A DNA stretch of 64,000 nucleotides from Madurella fahalii (taxonomy: Eukaryota; Ascomycota; Sordariomycetes; Sordariales): NCBI GenBank assembly GCA_029876055.1, contig CM056874.1:9176001-9240000 (forward strand), in the 5' to 3' direction. Made by a program: the position numbers and the translations under genes. Below are positions 12,909-23,732 of this stretch, one piece after another. Below the pieces are notes generated by a model. The model was not told the origin of the DNA, made no database searches, and saw nothing but the letters and a program-made list of their open reading frames with translations. How positions within the stretch are numbered: the stretch's first letter is position 1; each line of letters begins with the position of its first letter.

Positions 12909-14350
12909 GAGGGTTTCGGGGAGCGCGATGAGTTCTTGGCATGCGGATTTCGAAGGACGAAACGATTCTGTCAACTGGGAATAATCTTCCGCAAAGGAAG
13001 AGGAAGATAGGGACGAACGGCCACAAAAAGGCTTGGGCTGGATTGGCAGGCTTTGCATTTCTGGCTGCGGCGTGCTAGGGAGTCATACCACATGCATGAT
13101 ACACAGGTCAATTCAGAATCAGTTCTTCGAATCCAGGTTTGCTGGACCGGCCCGTTGGGTTGGAGTGGGAGAAATCGCAGGGTTGGGGACAAGACCCTGG
13201 GCATGGCCAACATGATTTGGCAGCTCACCATCAACGGAATACGACGTCTACGGATCCCATCCACATCCTACTTGGCCTAGATGTTCGACGGCGACTTCCT
13301 TCCGACGGTTAAACCCTTCTTCCCTAGTGGAAGTATCGTGTGCCGCCTCGGCATGCGACACTTGTCCATGAAGGGCCGAGTCTGCACATTGCCATCGAGG
13401 CGCACCTAGATGCCCGCGAACGCATCGACTCATTCCCCCGCCTACTCGGGCTCCCAGGTCTCTACGTAGTAGTTCCCCTCCTCGTGGGCACGGACGCATT
13501 CAGAACTGCTGGCGCGGTCTGTGACGATGGTCTTGTCGATCCGTTGGTGGGCACTACCCCGAGCGCTTTCTAGTGCTCGAGCCTAATGGGATAGGCCATC
13601 ATGATCGTATCTACAGCGGTCTGGGCACCTGAGTTCCAACCGCCCGGGCCCGGAAATCATATTCTTGGGTTCTTTATTGTCAGCACTGTCTTCGGGCTAA
13701 CGGTAGGTTCGTAACCGTCATTTTACATTGCCGGCCTTGCCAAACAAACCAGTAGTGGTTAAACCGCCATGGATATGCGAAGCTGGGGCGAACCCAAAGA
13801 TACGCCATGGCCAGTACTAGGAGGAATGTCGATAGCACAGGGAGGAAGAAGCCATAAGCGGGAAACGGCGCATCTCTGACGTAATTTACCTGTGAGAACC
13901 TCATCATGTTACATTGTTAAGGTCTCGGTTGCCAGAGCGTCGGCTCAAGATGCCCATAGATCTCCCAATATTGACTCCTTTTCAGCCATCCACGTGGTTA
14001 CACCGCGAGGTCGGCATTGACTAGCATATTGGTTTGGTAATCCGTTTCTTAAATATGGTGTTCTCCAATCACACCGTGGTTCCGAGTATTGGTGGTGACA
14101 TTAATGTGACGGAGAATCTTTAGCTGGATTTCGTGAGCACATAAGGAAGCGCAGGCAGCTATGGTTTACGAGCCTTCAGGGTGGTATCTAGGGCTAATTA
14201 TGCTGAATGACTCCGATCTTGCGTGACTTTCATATTATGTACAACAACGCTAAGGTACCTAAGATAATTAGACATTCAAAAACGCCAATTGCGACAAAAT
14301 CAACCAATCAGTCATTTTACATGGTACATGGCCTCGCCAAAACAGAATGC
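12909..14350. other. Intergenic stretch with possible gene relics
   Basis: No intact gene was found. The first 300 bp are probably the L23 3' UTR. A GC-richer patch at about 13330-13600 reads on the minus strand as a protein-like stretch (for example HEEGNYYVETWEPE) broken by several stops, so it may be a decayed gene fragment. A minus-strand frame at 13680-13907 would encode 75 residues with one hydrophobic segment (GFFLPVLSTFLLVLAMAYLW), but nothing supports its expression. Confidence 0.4.
13330..13600 (-). pseudogene. Possible decayed gene fragment
   Basis: One minus-strand frame reads protein-like sequence (TDRASSSECVRAHEEGNYY, then VETWEPE) over about 40 codons and is then interrupted by three stops. 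Local GC is higher than in the flanks. I cannot name the parent family. It could also be chance. Confidence 0.2.
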
Positions 14351-16471
14351 CTATGATGGCTGATCCAACTCCTCCGGTTTTTGCGCTACCGGTGCGGCCC
14401 ACAACATGGACCACATGCTCAACTCGATGACACTCTTCTTCTTGCGCTCCAGCTTCGCCTGCACCGTCCGCTGATAGTCCTTCTCCCACTTCTCGGTAAA
14501 CGTGACACTCGAGGACAAGCCGATCTCGTGGCCCGGCTTGACCGCCCAGACCTTGTCCTCCCTGCCCGACCTCCACGTCGTGGCCCGCTGTTGCTCTGCC
14601 TCGTACGCCACCGGGTTCACCACGTCGACCTGGGTCACCCGTTTCGCCAGCGGGTTGTCCTTGGGCCCCGGGGCGCTGACGTCGACCTTGCCGGGGTTGT
14701 CCCAGAGCCGCTTGGCCGCCGCGACCAGCCCCGCCCCGTCCTTGCCCGGAGCTTGGTCGCCCTCCCGCGGCTGCACCAAGTCGACGAAGCAAGTCTTTGC
14801 GCCGGCGTCCACCAGGATCCGCACCACGAAGCCGCACTTCATGTGCTTGTTGAAGAAGGTCACCACCGCCAGCTGGTACAGCACCCCTTTCCCTTCGATC
14901 CCCTGCAGCCGCATCGTGCTGAACTCCTTGTTCCACTGCGACTGCTTCGCCTGGATGTCGATCACCTCGTACCCCGGCGCGATGAGGTCCGGCGCCCGGA
15001 CAACGACGATCTCCTCGATTCCTTTTGACTGGGGGATGTTGGTGGGCGTGTTGGGAATGTAGAAGTGCTTCGGTTTGGCGGTGGCCAGCTCGGGCTCGGA
15101 TATCACGGCGGGTGTTCGCGTCTTTGTGCGCAGCAACACGTTGGGCGTCGCGGTTTCCGTCAGGAGGACGCCCAGCCGGCTCGAGGGGTCGTCTTCGGTG
15201 TGGCAGTTGAGAACGCCGAGGTAGTATATCTGGGTTGTTGTCGCGTGGACGCGGACGAGGTTGAGCTTGATGTGCAGGCCTTTGTTGGTCATGGTGTAGT
15301 CCGAGGCGTCTTGCGTTGCCGGCGCGGCCACGACGACGTGTTCCATGCCGGCAAAGTCTTTGGGGGATTGAGCGAGGATTCCGGTGCTGCCGGTTATGGC
15401 GTCGTAGTCGAAGTCGTCGGGGTCGATGTGATGGTGGTGTTGATGCGCAGCGTCCTCATGGCCGAGGGCGCCCCAGGCAAAGATAGACTGGTCGTCGGAG
15501 CGCTTGATGATCTCCTCCTGGAGCCGGAGAAAGGCATTCTCGCTCTCGCCATAGATGATGGGCATGTTGATATTGAAGATCCCCAGGAGGGAGTATGCCA
15601 CATCTTCGGTCCTTGTTGTCGTTCGTTTCGCAGCCCAGGACATGCGCCGGGCAACGCTGGCGCCGTGAACGAGCCGTGGCTCGAGAAGCGTCAACTCGTC
15701 AATGCCCGTGATTTTCTCAACCGTCTTGACGAGGGAAGACTTCGTCCCCAGGATCCTCCATCCTTTGGCGTAGAAGACGACTTTGCGGGGAGCTAGCAAT
15801 TCTTGCAGGGTCCAGCCCCGAGTGAACCACCGGCTGTTGCTGAAATCATCCTTCCAAGTCCGGTAACCCTGGGTGTAGTCGTCAAAATGCACATCCTCCA
15901 AGTAGGCGTAACACACGGCGGCGCGCTGGTACCAGGACCACATCGAGTTGATGGCCTCCGAGACTTCGGCGCTGCTCCTCTTGTCGATGCAACACGTATC
16001 GATCCAGACGTAGCGATACCCGTCTTTTGCTGCCTGGCTGCAGGCATATGTGATCTTGGAGTAGCCCGCCTTCCGTTCGAGAGGGTGGGATGACGGAGGC
16101 CGCGAGATGGACGTGACCATGGAATGGCGGCTCCTGTCATCGTCGTCACTCTCGTATTCGTAGCCTGGCGTGGTCAGGGCTGGGAGCGCAGGAGAACGGT
16201 CGAAGCGGGACTGTTGGCCGCGGAAAGCCATGAGCATAGTAGACAGCAGCATCAACCTCATGGTGTCGGATTTGTCGATGGACCGCGGAACCACATGCGT
16301 CACGGATTCTTGTTTCGGTTTCTGCTGCGTTTTCCGATGCCTCGTGATGATTTCCATCTCGGGCAGCGTGACTTCCTCGGGCCCCCATGTATGAGACAGG
16401 ATTGCGAATGGCGGGATAGTGGTTCCGAAGAACTCTTCCACCTGCTGGGTGGCCACATTGAGGAGTCTCAT
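14351..16471 (-). CDS. HET-domain (heterokaryon incompatibility) protein
   Basis: Single exon, 706 aa from the ATG at 16471. An upstream in-frame ATG-like extension to 16693 lacks family similarity, so I start at MRLLNVATQQVEEFFG, the usual beginning of this class. HET domains are TIR-like modules that trigger cell death on recognition of non-self. Landmarks are FAILSHTWG at residues 22-30, GYRYVWIDTCCIDK at about 151-164, AINSMWSWYQRAAVCYAYL, and SRWFTRGWTLQELLAPR. Between the first two blocks sits an insertion of about 90 residues (41-133), longer than usual and rich in Arg, Ser and Asp. Downstream is a His cluster (HQHHHHIDPDD) and a long C-terminal region of unknown function, with no NACHT, WD or ankyrin repeats visible. 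It lies between two housekeeping genes with no obvious partner gene. Confidence 0.93.
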   Translation of the reverse strand: MRLLNVATQQVEEFFGTTIPPFAILSHTWGPEEVTLPEMEIITRHRKTQQKPKQESVTHVVPRSIDKSDTMRLMLLSTMLMAFRGQQSRFDRSPALPALTTPGYEYESDDDDRSRHSMVTSISRPPSSHPLERKAGYSKITYACSQAAKDGYRYVWIDTCCIDKRSSAEVSEAINSMWSWYQRAAVCYAYLEDVHFDDYTQGYRTWKDDFSNSRWFTRGWTLQELLAPRKVVFYAKGWRILGTKSSLVKTVEKITGIDELTLLEPRLVHGASVARRMSWAAKRTTTRTEDVAYSLLGIFNINMPIIYGESENAFLRLQEEIIKRSDDQSIFAWGALGHEDAAHQHHHHIDPDDFDYDAITGSTGILAQSPKDFAGMEHVVVAAPATQDASDYTMTNKGLHIKLNLVRVHATTTQIYYLGVLNCHTEDDPSSRLGVLLTETATPNVLLRTKTRTPAVISEPELATAKPKHFYIPNTPTNIPQSKGIEEIVVVRAPDLIAPGYEVIDIQAKQSQWNKEFSTMRLQGIEGKGVLYQLAVVTFFNKHMKCGFVVRILVDAGAKTCFVDLVQPREGDQAPGKDGAGLVAAAKRLWDNPGKVDVSAPGPKDNPLAKRVTQVDVVNPVAYEAEQQRATTWRSGREDKVWAVKPGHEIGLSSSVTFTEKWEKDYQRTVQAKLERKKKSVIELSMWSMLWAAPVAQKPEELDQPS

Positions 16472-17556
16472 CGTTGCTGAGGGTGCTGTCGGCGAGGTTC
16501 CATGCCGTTGAGAGTTGCGCTCTCGGTGCTGAGGCAAGCAAAAGGTAAATATACCAAGGCATCCTATCCGTGGCAAACCGAGCCATCTCGGCCCGTAGGT
16601 GCTTTTGGGTCTGGGTTTGGAACTGTTTGTTGGAGCGACTTGCAGGCTACCAGGTGGCCCAATCAGAAGCTGCAACGAGTCCCCGTGAGCCAAACACTCG
16701 GCAGTTTCGTTGGGTGCAGTCGGGCATCTAGGACCCGCTGTCGTGGAGCGAGTCTGCAGTATCAGAAGCTAGTTTGGGGGCTGGCATGGGGCGACCATGG
16801 GGCAACCATGGGGCAGTTCCTGACGTGTTACGGGTTTTGAACCGGGCACTGCAAATCATATGCAGCCAGCAGTTGCCAGCAGTTCGCGACCCCATATTGG
16901 CACCATTAACTATGCACCGTCCCACACGTACTGGTCATTGCATGCTCGAATGCGGCGGAACACGCATGCAGTTTCAGGATATCCATTTTTGAACTCCAGG
17001 CAGAGGAATGCCGCCGGTCGAACATAGTTGGTTGGTAATTAGTAGCCCCTCCAGCTTAAACAATCATAGAACCGTTTGATCTCCAGATTCCATTAGATTC
17101 CAACCACGCTGTATTTTCATTATCGCTTTGATACATAAAAAAGACGCCATTACTCCTTAAACGCAAATGTCTGTGACCCGGCCGCCCAATGTGCCCATGC
17201 AAATGCAGATATGCCGTTGTTTCCAGTCCCCAATGCCCAGTGCACCCATGCAAATCCTGGAATGATACCAAGCCCCGTTGAACAAGCCGCAAACCCGACT
17301 TTTTCCACATGATACCTTGCCAAAGAACCCCCGCGGCAGGAACTAAACGGCAATGTATAAACGAAAACCCGTTCATTGTTTTGTTACATCTCCTTCCCTT
17401 CCCCATCTCCCCAACGCATTATAGAGCGAGGTGCTACTGCGCCATCCATTAGCCCCCCGTCAAGTAATGTAATTCAAGCCTATCTCTGTGAGCACCGTCT
17501 GTGGTGCACAACGCGCCTTCCACTCCCCGTTATTTCTTGCTCGACGAGTCTGAGCC
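16472..17556. other. Intergenic, with short tandem ATGGGGC-type repeats
   Basis: No gene is supported. Around 16785-16815 a GGGGC-ACCATGGGGC unit repeats three times. At about 17185-17255 the word CCCATGCAAAT occurs twice. This stretch holds the HET promoter and, on its right, the probable 3' UTR of the nuclear gene that ends at 17557. Confidence 0.45.
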
Positions 17557-20500
17557 TCAAGCCACCGGTCCGGGCGGCCCACCGGGTGGCATTGTGTAAG
17601 CAATTGGCGGCTGCTGGAGTATCCCCTGTGGGTGTGGCGGGGCTTGCAACGGCCGAGGCCCTTGTGGCAGGGCCAGCGGCCCGGATTGGCCCGGCATCGC
17701 TGCTGGCGTTGTCGGGTCCGAGGGGGCAGCCGAGCCCGGCTCGGTGGTCTGGCCCGAGATATTGGGTTCAACGGCGCCTGAGGCCGTGTTACCCGCAGCT
17801 TTCTCTGCCTTCTTGTTGGCTAAGGTCGTGCGCCGTTTTTCCACTGCTCCTTGCATTTCACCTGATGCCCAGCGTCCTGTTTCGTGTTAGCAACTTGCCC
17901 GGTCCGTGAACGCAGGGGAGATGATCCACTTACTCCTCATCGACCAGCTCATCTTCTCCGACTTGCTCATCTCCGCATACGGTTTGTCATAATCCCCATT
18001 CCCGCTCGTTGACGCAGCGGACTTGGCATCGACCGACGAGCTGAACTTGTTGCCACGCGGCCCCTTTGCGCCAGACTTGGGGGTTGAAGCCCCGTTTGCC
18101 GGCGTCGCCGCTCGCGAAGACGCCTGCGAAGATGAACCATTGTTGGTGAGCTTGATCTTCGTGATGGGCTTCTTCACTGCCGGTGGCGGTGGCGGCGGCG
18201 GAGGAACGCCCGGAGGGAAGGCCGGCGCCGCGTTGAAGGTATGGAGGAAGGGACTAGGTGTCTGCGCCTGCGCCTGTGCCTGTGCTTGTGCCTGTGCCGG
18301 AATAGGATGAGCGGCGTTGGTCATGTCGATGAATACTGGGCCAGGCATGAATTTATGGTACATTGGAGCAGCCACTGGCTGCAAAGTGGGACTAGACGGG
18401 GCAGTGGCAGATGTCGCCGGCCCCGCCGGCACAGGTGGCGGGTGGCCGGTGACCTCCTTCTTCCGCTGTGCCCGCTTCTTCGGCTCCGTGTTGGCTTGCT
18501 TTTGCGCAGCAGCGCCCCGGCTCCGTCTTTGAGTCCGGGACAGCTTGATCCTGGTCATACAGGACAAACGCACGGGTGCGCGTTGCACGGCCTTTTCGGG
18601 GCGTCTCCGCAAAACTCTCGGTCGATTGGACCTGCTCTGAGCCTTCAGCTTCATCGTCATTGATGGCAGCGACGGCAGGTCTGCGCTTATGGATCGGACG
18701 CCGGCCAGCACCAAAGATGGTGCTACCAGTTGGCGTGCCCGATCGGCTGGGGTCCTTGCTCTGATCCGAGACGTAACGTGGCTTTCTGACTCGCTTCCCT
18801 TCTATGACATTCTCTTCGGCGAGTTCAGCGCCCTTCTCGGTTCTCTTCCGCTCGCGGAGACGAGTCTCGGGCATCTCCCACCGTTGCTCTTCTGGGTTCT
18901 GCCGGCCAACCTGGGTCGGGTGATTGTTATGTTTGAAGCCGTAAGCCTGCGCCATGATGCGGTCCTCCTCTCGCTGGTGCTCCAGAATCGGGTCGTCGAT
19001 GTAGGGTTTCGGAGCCCGAACCCCACGTACCTCGAACGGTGTGGGACCCTTGACGGCGTCATCAAAATGCCGACGCCAATGTGGCGGCTCGTCGGCTTTC
19101 TGGCGGTTCTCCCAGTTGACAATCGTCTTGTCGTTGGCCTGGCGACGTTTCGCGTTTTCCTCATCGTCCAGGATCTTCCTGAGTTCATTGTACTCCTGTT
19201 GGTAGCAGTCCAAGGCCTCGACGGCAGCAGCGACCTTGCGGTACAAGACGTCGCTCTCCATGTCTTGAAACCCCTCAAGCGCATCGACAAGCTCGGACGG
19301 GTCACGGAGTTTGGGGAAAGAGTACTGTTTGGACGGATTCCGCGTGACTTCTATGGGTTCGGCCGGGTTATAAGGTTTGGTATCGTCGTCGATAGCCTCC
19401 TCCTGCTCTTGCTCTTCCTCGCCACCATCCTCCTGAATCCCATCCTCATCGGCAGGGACGGGCGACGGAGCGGCAGTAGGCAGCCGAGACTCGACCGGCT
19501 GCGAGTTTCGAGTCTCTTCCACAATTGTGGCTGTGGAAGGAGCCGGGCGCCTGGCAGCTGCAACATCGAAGCCGGTCGCTGACTTGTCAAAGGGCGCAGG
19601 TGTCTCAAAAGCCGCTGCTTGGCTCTGAGCGGATTTGTACCTCCGAACGCACTCGTTGTTGAATTCGATCATGGTGATGGGTGGTTCGCCCTTCTCTTCA
19701 CGTCTCTTGGATTCCTGCCGGTAGAGTAGGAAGAACTCTTTCGTCTTAAGCGGGCGACGAGCATCCCATTCAATTCCAGCAGAGACTCGCTCAAGCGGAG
19801 AAGGTGTGGGTGTGGGCGTCGGGATGGGGGTTGGTTCGGATTTTTCCTTCAAGGAGTCAACGGGGTACACCCACTCTGTGTAGGGGCCCGGTAGGATGGT
19901 GTCTTCATCTTCGTAAGGTGTGAGTTTTGTATGGGTTGCAAAGGGCGTCTCTGCCCTGTAGATGGCCTCTAATGATTTGAGCCTTGCAGGTCCTGCTTGT
20001 TTCACTGCCGGCAGTGACTGGTGTGAAGCATGCTGCAGGATAGCAGGCGTAGAAGAGGAAACATCCTCGGCCTCGGAAGCAAGAGGTGCCGGCGACTCAT
20101 CCGCCGCCTTTGGTTCCTCCGCGGCTGGAGCCGGCGGCACAGCGATCTCAGATGTTGCCTCTGGTTCCTGCTTCCCCGGGGCCGCCTCAGTCCGTTGGTG
20201 GCCAAGATGACTTTGCCCATCTGGGCCGGCCTCGACGGGTTTCTCATCGGAATCTCTCGCGGAAGTGGTTTCTGGCGCTGCCGTAACCTTAGACACGACG
20301 ATTATCCTTCTTGATTCCTTGTCGGAAGGGCGGTCAAGCTGGTTGGAATCTGGCGTAAGTGAGATCTGCGCAGGGGCGATCCGAGTTTTATCGTCAGGCT
20401 GCTCGGGAATCAAATCCTTGTCGATGGCCTCATCATCCTCGGGAGCCAAGGACACGGCGTCTTTGATTGATTGTGCTGGCTGGACCTGGGGCGTGGGCGG

Positions 20501-21340
20501 TTGGACTTGGGCCCGAGCGGCGTCACTTTCATCTGACGACGTTGGCCGTGACTCGGATTCGCGGAATGAAGAGCGATCGGACTCTTCCTCGGACAGGGCT
20601 TGGTCCATGGATACATTGACAAGGATGGTATCTTGGACGTCGTTATCTGAAGGCTGGTCCACGTAGGTGCTGAGATCCGTGGCCGGTTTCCTGGATGTGT
20701 TGCGCCGACGGGCCGAAGCTGCGCGCGCCGGCGACTTGTCAGCCCGGCGACGCTTCGGATTCAAGCCGACATCTTCTGACTCGTCGTCCGAATCATCCTG
20801 GGCGCTCTTCCTCTTGCGACCACGGGCGCTTGGAGTCGTGGTCGACTTGGCAATTAAATCGTTCCTTGTTGCGGAAAGGCCAAGGTCGTCATCAATCATT
20901 TCCTGGGTATAGTCAATGCGGGCCCGCTTCCTCAGCGAGTGGCCGCCCTTAGAGTGGGCTTCTTCGTCGGCGGCGGCGTCAAACGACGTCTCAAAGGTCC
21001 TCGACCTTTTTCGCGCCGAAAGAGCACCAGCGGCCATGATTGCTCCTGATGTCGAAGGCGACTCGAAACTGAAAGATGAGTGGAAGGTTGCGCTACGGCC
21101 GGCCCGCGGAGTGAGACCCTGACGCAGCGCCTGTTCAGCCGCAGGAGATGAAGAGCGATGAGGCGTCGGGTTGGCAAGCCGGGCCTTCCCCCCGCGCAGC
21201 GGTGTGGTGGTGGGCATTCGTTGGGCCGGAGCGGAAGAGTCGGGGGTCGTGGGAGGAGCGAGGTCCGCGAATATGTATTGAGGCGGAAGAGTGGCACGCT
21301 TCTTTGCGCCGCGCCCGCGACCACCACGGCCACGTTCCAT
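17557..21340 (-). CDS. Large basic/acidic nuclear protein with a one-base frame break
   Basis: Two exons, 17934-21340 and 17557-17876, joined by a 57-nt intron (GTAAGT, GCTAAC, AACAG). The protein is about 1240 aa if the frame break is bridged. It starts MERGRGGRGRGAKKR, an RGG-like basic N-terminus. It is then mostly low complexity, with several Lys/Arg clusters fit for nuclear import (RGRKRKS, NPKRRRADKSP) and acidic runs. Two segments look structured and conserved: REEKGEPPITMIEFNNE near the middle and PKLRDPSELVDALEGF through WENRQKADEPPHWRRHF. The C-terminus has a Gln-Ala repeat (codons near 18260-18300), a run of eight prolines and PYAEMSKSEKMSWSMR. Between about 18551 and 18573 the coding frame shifts by one base, and no workable splice pair fixes it. 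The initial frame alone stops at 18392. I do not recognise the family; a chromatin role is only a guess. Confidence 0.8.
18551..18573 (-). other. Site of apparent +1 frame change
   Basis: Upstream sequence is clearly coding in one frame up to ETPRKGRATRTRA, and downstream in the next frame from RIKLSRTQRRSRG. A GTGCGT...CCAG pair here is only 23 nt long and gives the wrong phase. Skipping one base, for example in the TTT run, restores the frame. It may be a sequencing error, an assembly error or a real mutation. Confidence 0.7.
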
Positions 21341-22107
21341 GGGCTGTAATTCAATCTGCGCACCGGCAGCACTTGCACGAGCAGCCCGAGGAGGCTGCTG
21401 GACGCAAGCGAGTATGTTGATGGGCGCGGTTTGGTTCGGTGGCAGGGCGTGTGTGTGTGAGAGAGACCGGCGGCCGAAGGTTTGAGGCGAAAAACGAGAT
21501 TCGCACTAAGCGGGCATCCAACGTGTCAGGGTAAAAGGTCAGACGCCGTTGGTCGCTTATTGTCTCTCTTTTGCACCGCAGAAACCGCCCGTCACCGCGA
21601 TCAGAAAAAAGGAAAAGAGTGACAGAGCGGTGAAGTAGGCTCTGTAGACTCTCTGTGCCTATTCGCAGAGTACCACAATAACAATGTTGGACACTGAATA
21701 TCACGAGATGCCGCCGTGCGGTGCCGCTCTCTTTCCGTTTAGATTTCTTCCTCACGTCAATTTCTGGAGGTTCCCGAATAAGCCACATCCAATCGCAGTC
21801 TGCCAGCCGTGCCTCCCCTCGCCCCACCTCTGCAGCCGACGACAGCTGCCGGCCCAAAGTCCTGAACTCTAACTGAAGTACCGGCCAATGGACGCCAGGT
21901 TAACCGCTGCAGGCGAGCTCATGCCTAAACCCCCTGACAACGCCCGTGACGCAACGGATCGATAGTGCACACGCGCAGGCACCCACAACGGCACCTTGCT
22001 CAAAGTGCACAACCCACTAATACCCACGACAGCTGGTCTATCTCCGGCTCCCATACATCGCTCTCTCTGGAATTGCACGCTCTCATCCGGAAACACCCAA
22101 TCGCGAA
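21341..22107. promoter_or_regulatory. Divergent promoter of the nuclear gene and MTC1
   Basis: These 767 bp lie between two genes that start away from each other. No third gene is supported. The interval has a CCAATC-type box (at about 21789) and a GAGAGAG stretch near 21458. The promoter assignment follows from position only. Confidence 0.5.
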
Positions 22108-23732
22108 ATGACCACCAAGCGATCCAAGGCGGCTCCCACCGACGACGAGCTCGGCGAGCTCTTCGAGGGAATTGGCGACGACACGGCCCCCAAGAAGTCC
22201 ACAAAGGCCAAGCCGGCAGCCGTCAAAGGCAAATCCGATGTTGCTGAGCGGGACATACTCGCTGAGCTTGAGAACCAGCTCGGCGAGAAGACGCCCTCGC
22301 GGCCTCACACGCCCCGCGTCCGGGATGTCGCACCGAAGCCATCTCCGAAGCGGGCATCAGCCAACACACCCCCGCCCGGCGTCGATACCGCCGCCGTCCG
22401 CAAGTCGGCCGAGAGTACCGGATCCTACCACGCCAGCCTCACCCCCAGCGCCACGAGCTCCGAACCACAAGACGCCGAGAAAAAGACTCTCGCACAACAA
22501 TCACAAGCAGCGAGCGGCGGCGGTTGGTGGGGTGGGCTTTGGTCCACCGCCACGACGGCCATGAAGCAGGCCGAAGCTGCCGTCAAGGAGATCCAGCAAA
22601 ACGAGGAAGCCAGGAAGTGGGCAGAACAAGTCCGCGGCAACGTCGGAGCCCTGAAGGGTCTGGGTGCGTGTCTCCATGCATAGCCGTCAAAGATGGAACG
22701 AGCGCTAACACTACCCCTCCTCTCACAGGAGATGAACTCCGCCACCGCGCCCTCCCGACTTTCACCAACATCCTACATACGCTCGCTCCGCCTATCTCGT
22801 CTCACGAGCGCCTCCTCATCCACAGCACGCACGATCTCATCGGCTACCCGTCCCTCGACCCGCTCATCTATGGCGTCTTCAACCGCGTCATGGCCCAAGT
22901 CGAAGGCGGTGACCTCCTAGTCATCCAGCGCGGCCAAGAATCGACGCTGCGTAGCCCGACATCCGAAAAGCATGCATCCTCCCTTTTCGCCGGCCAGCAG
23001 TCCGCGGCGGGATGGCGCGACGGGCCCTGGTGGCGACAGAGCGATTCACCGCGCGATCTCGGCGTAGTGTCGGGCCTCGTCGAGGGCACCAAGCTCTGCC
23101 GGGCCAACGCCGAGGGGTACGCGAACGACTACTTCTCGGCACACGGCGGGATCGGGCAGGCGCGGCAACGCGTGGCTGAGCCCGTGAGCGAGTCGAACCC
23201 CGTGCGCAGCTCAGACCTGTTCCTCTCGGTGCAGGCCATCCGCGTGGAGGCGGACAAGAAGCTCTTCGCGGGCACGACCGCGACTGAGAAGCAAAAGGAG
23301 ACGTCCGTTGTGGCCGAAGAGGACGACGCCGACGAGGAGGCGTCCATCTGCTTCGCCGTCTTCATTCTTGATCCGGTCCACGAGATTCAATACTCGACCG
23401 TCAGCCAGTCGGTACCTGCCAAATGGATCCGTTGGCTGGACGCTCCGGCCACGCCGCTGACGCCGGCTAGCGGCGACGAGGATTTCCACGCCGAGTTTGG
23501 GCGGGTGCCCGAGGATATCCGGGAGATTATCGAGAGCGGCGGCGTGGATCCCCGTGAATGGGTTGCCGAGTGGGTCGAGGAGTCACTGAGCCTCGCAGTT
23601 GGCGTGGTTGCGCAGAGATACGTCGCCCGGCGGATGGGCGTCGGCGAGGGCGGCATCGGTAAAGGTAAGCAGAAGGTGGAGAGCGTTCTGCAGGATGGCG
23701 GCAACGAAGCTGCGAGGGCCGGTCTCATATAA
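22108..23732 (+). CDS. mtc1: Maintenance of telomere capping protein 1 (MTC1-like)
   Basis: Two exons, 22108-22663 and 22729-23732 (519 aa), with a 65-nt intron (GTGCGT...CACAG) falling in the glycine of KGLGDEL. MTC1 belongs to a fungal family (DUF5427) of cytosolic or COPI-associated proteins that was linked to telomere capping by yeast genetics. The exact biochemistry is unknown. Visible features: an acidic start with DDELGELFEGIGDD, a Pro/Ser-rich linker, GGGWWGGLWSTATTAMKQAE with a following amphipathic helix, and the conserved second half with SSHERLLIHSTHDLIGYPSL, YGVFNRVMAQVEGGDLLVI, and IQYSTVSQSVPAKWIRWLD. It shares an upstream region with the divergent nuclear gene. Confidence 0.9.

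Noticed and set aside
13680..13907. Small membrane-protein frame on the minus strand
   Set aside because: One hydrophobic stretch only, no homology recognised, isolated and without supporting signals.
17460..17909. Several frames overlapping the last exon of the large nuclear gene
   Set aside because: They are shadows of the GC-rich Pro/Ala-coding exon 17557-17876.
18551..18573. 23-nt GTGCGT...CCAG intron to explain the frame change
   Set aside because: Too short for a normal intron, and the resulting phase is wrong.
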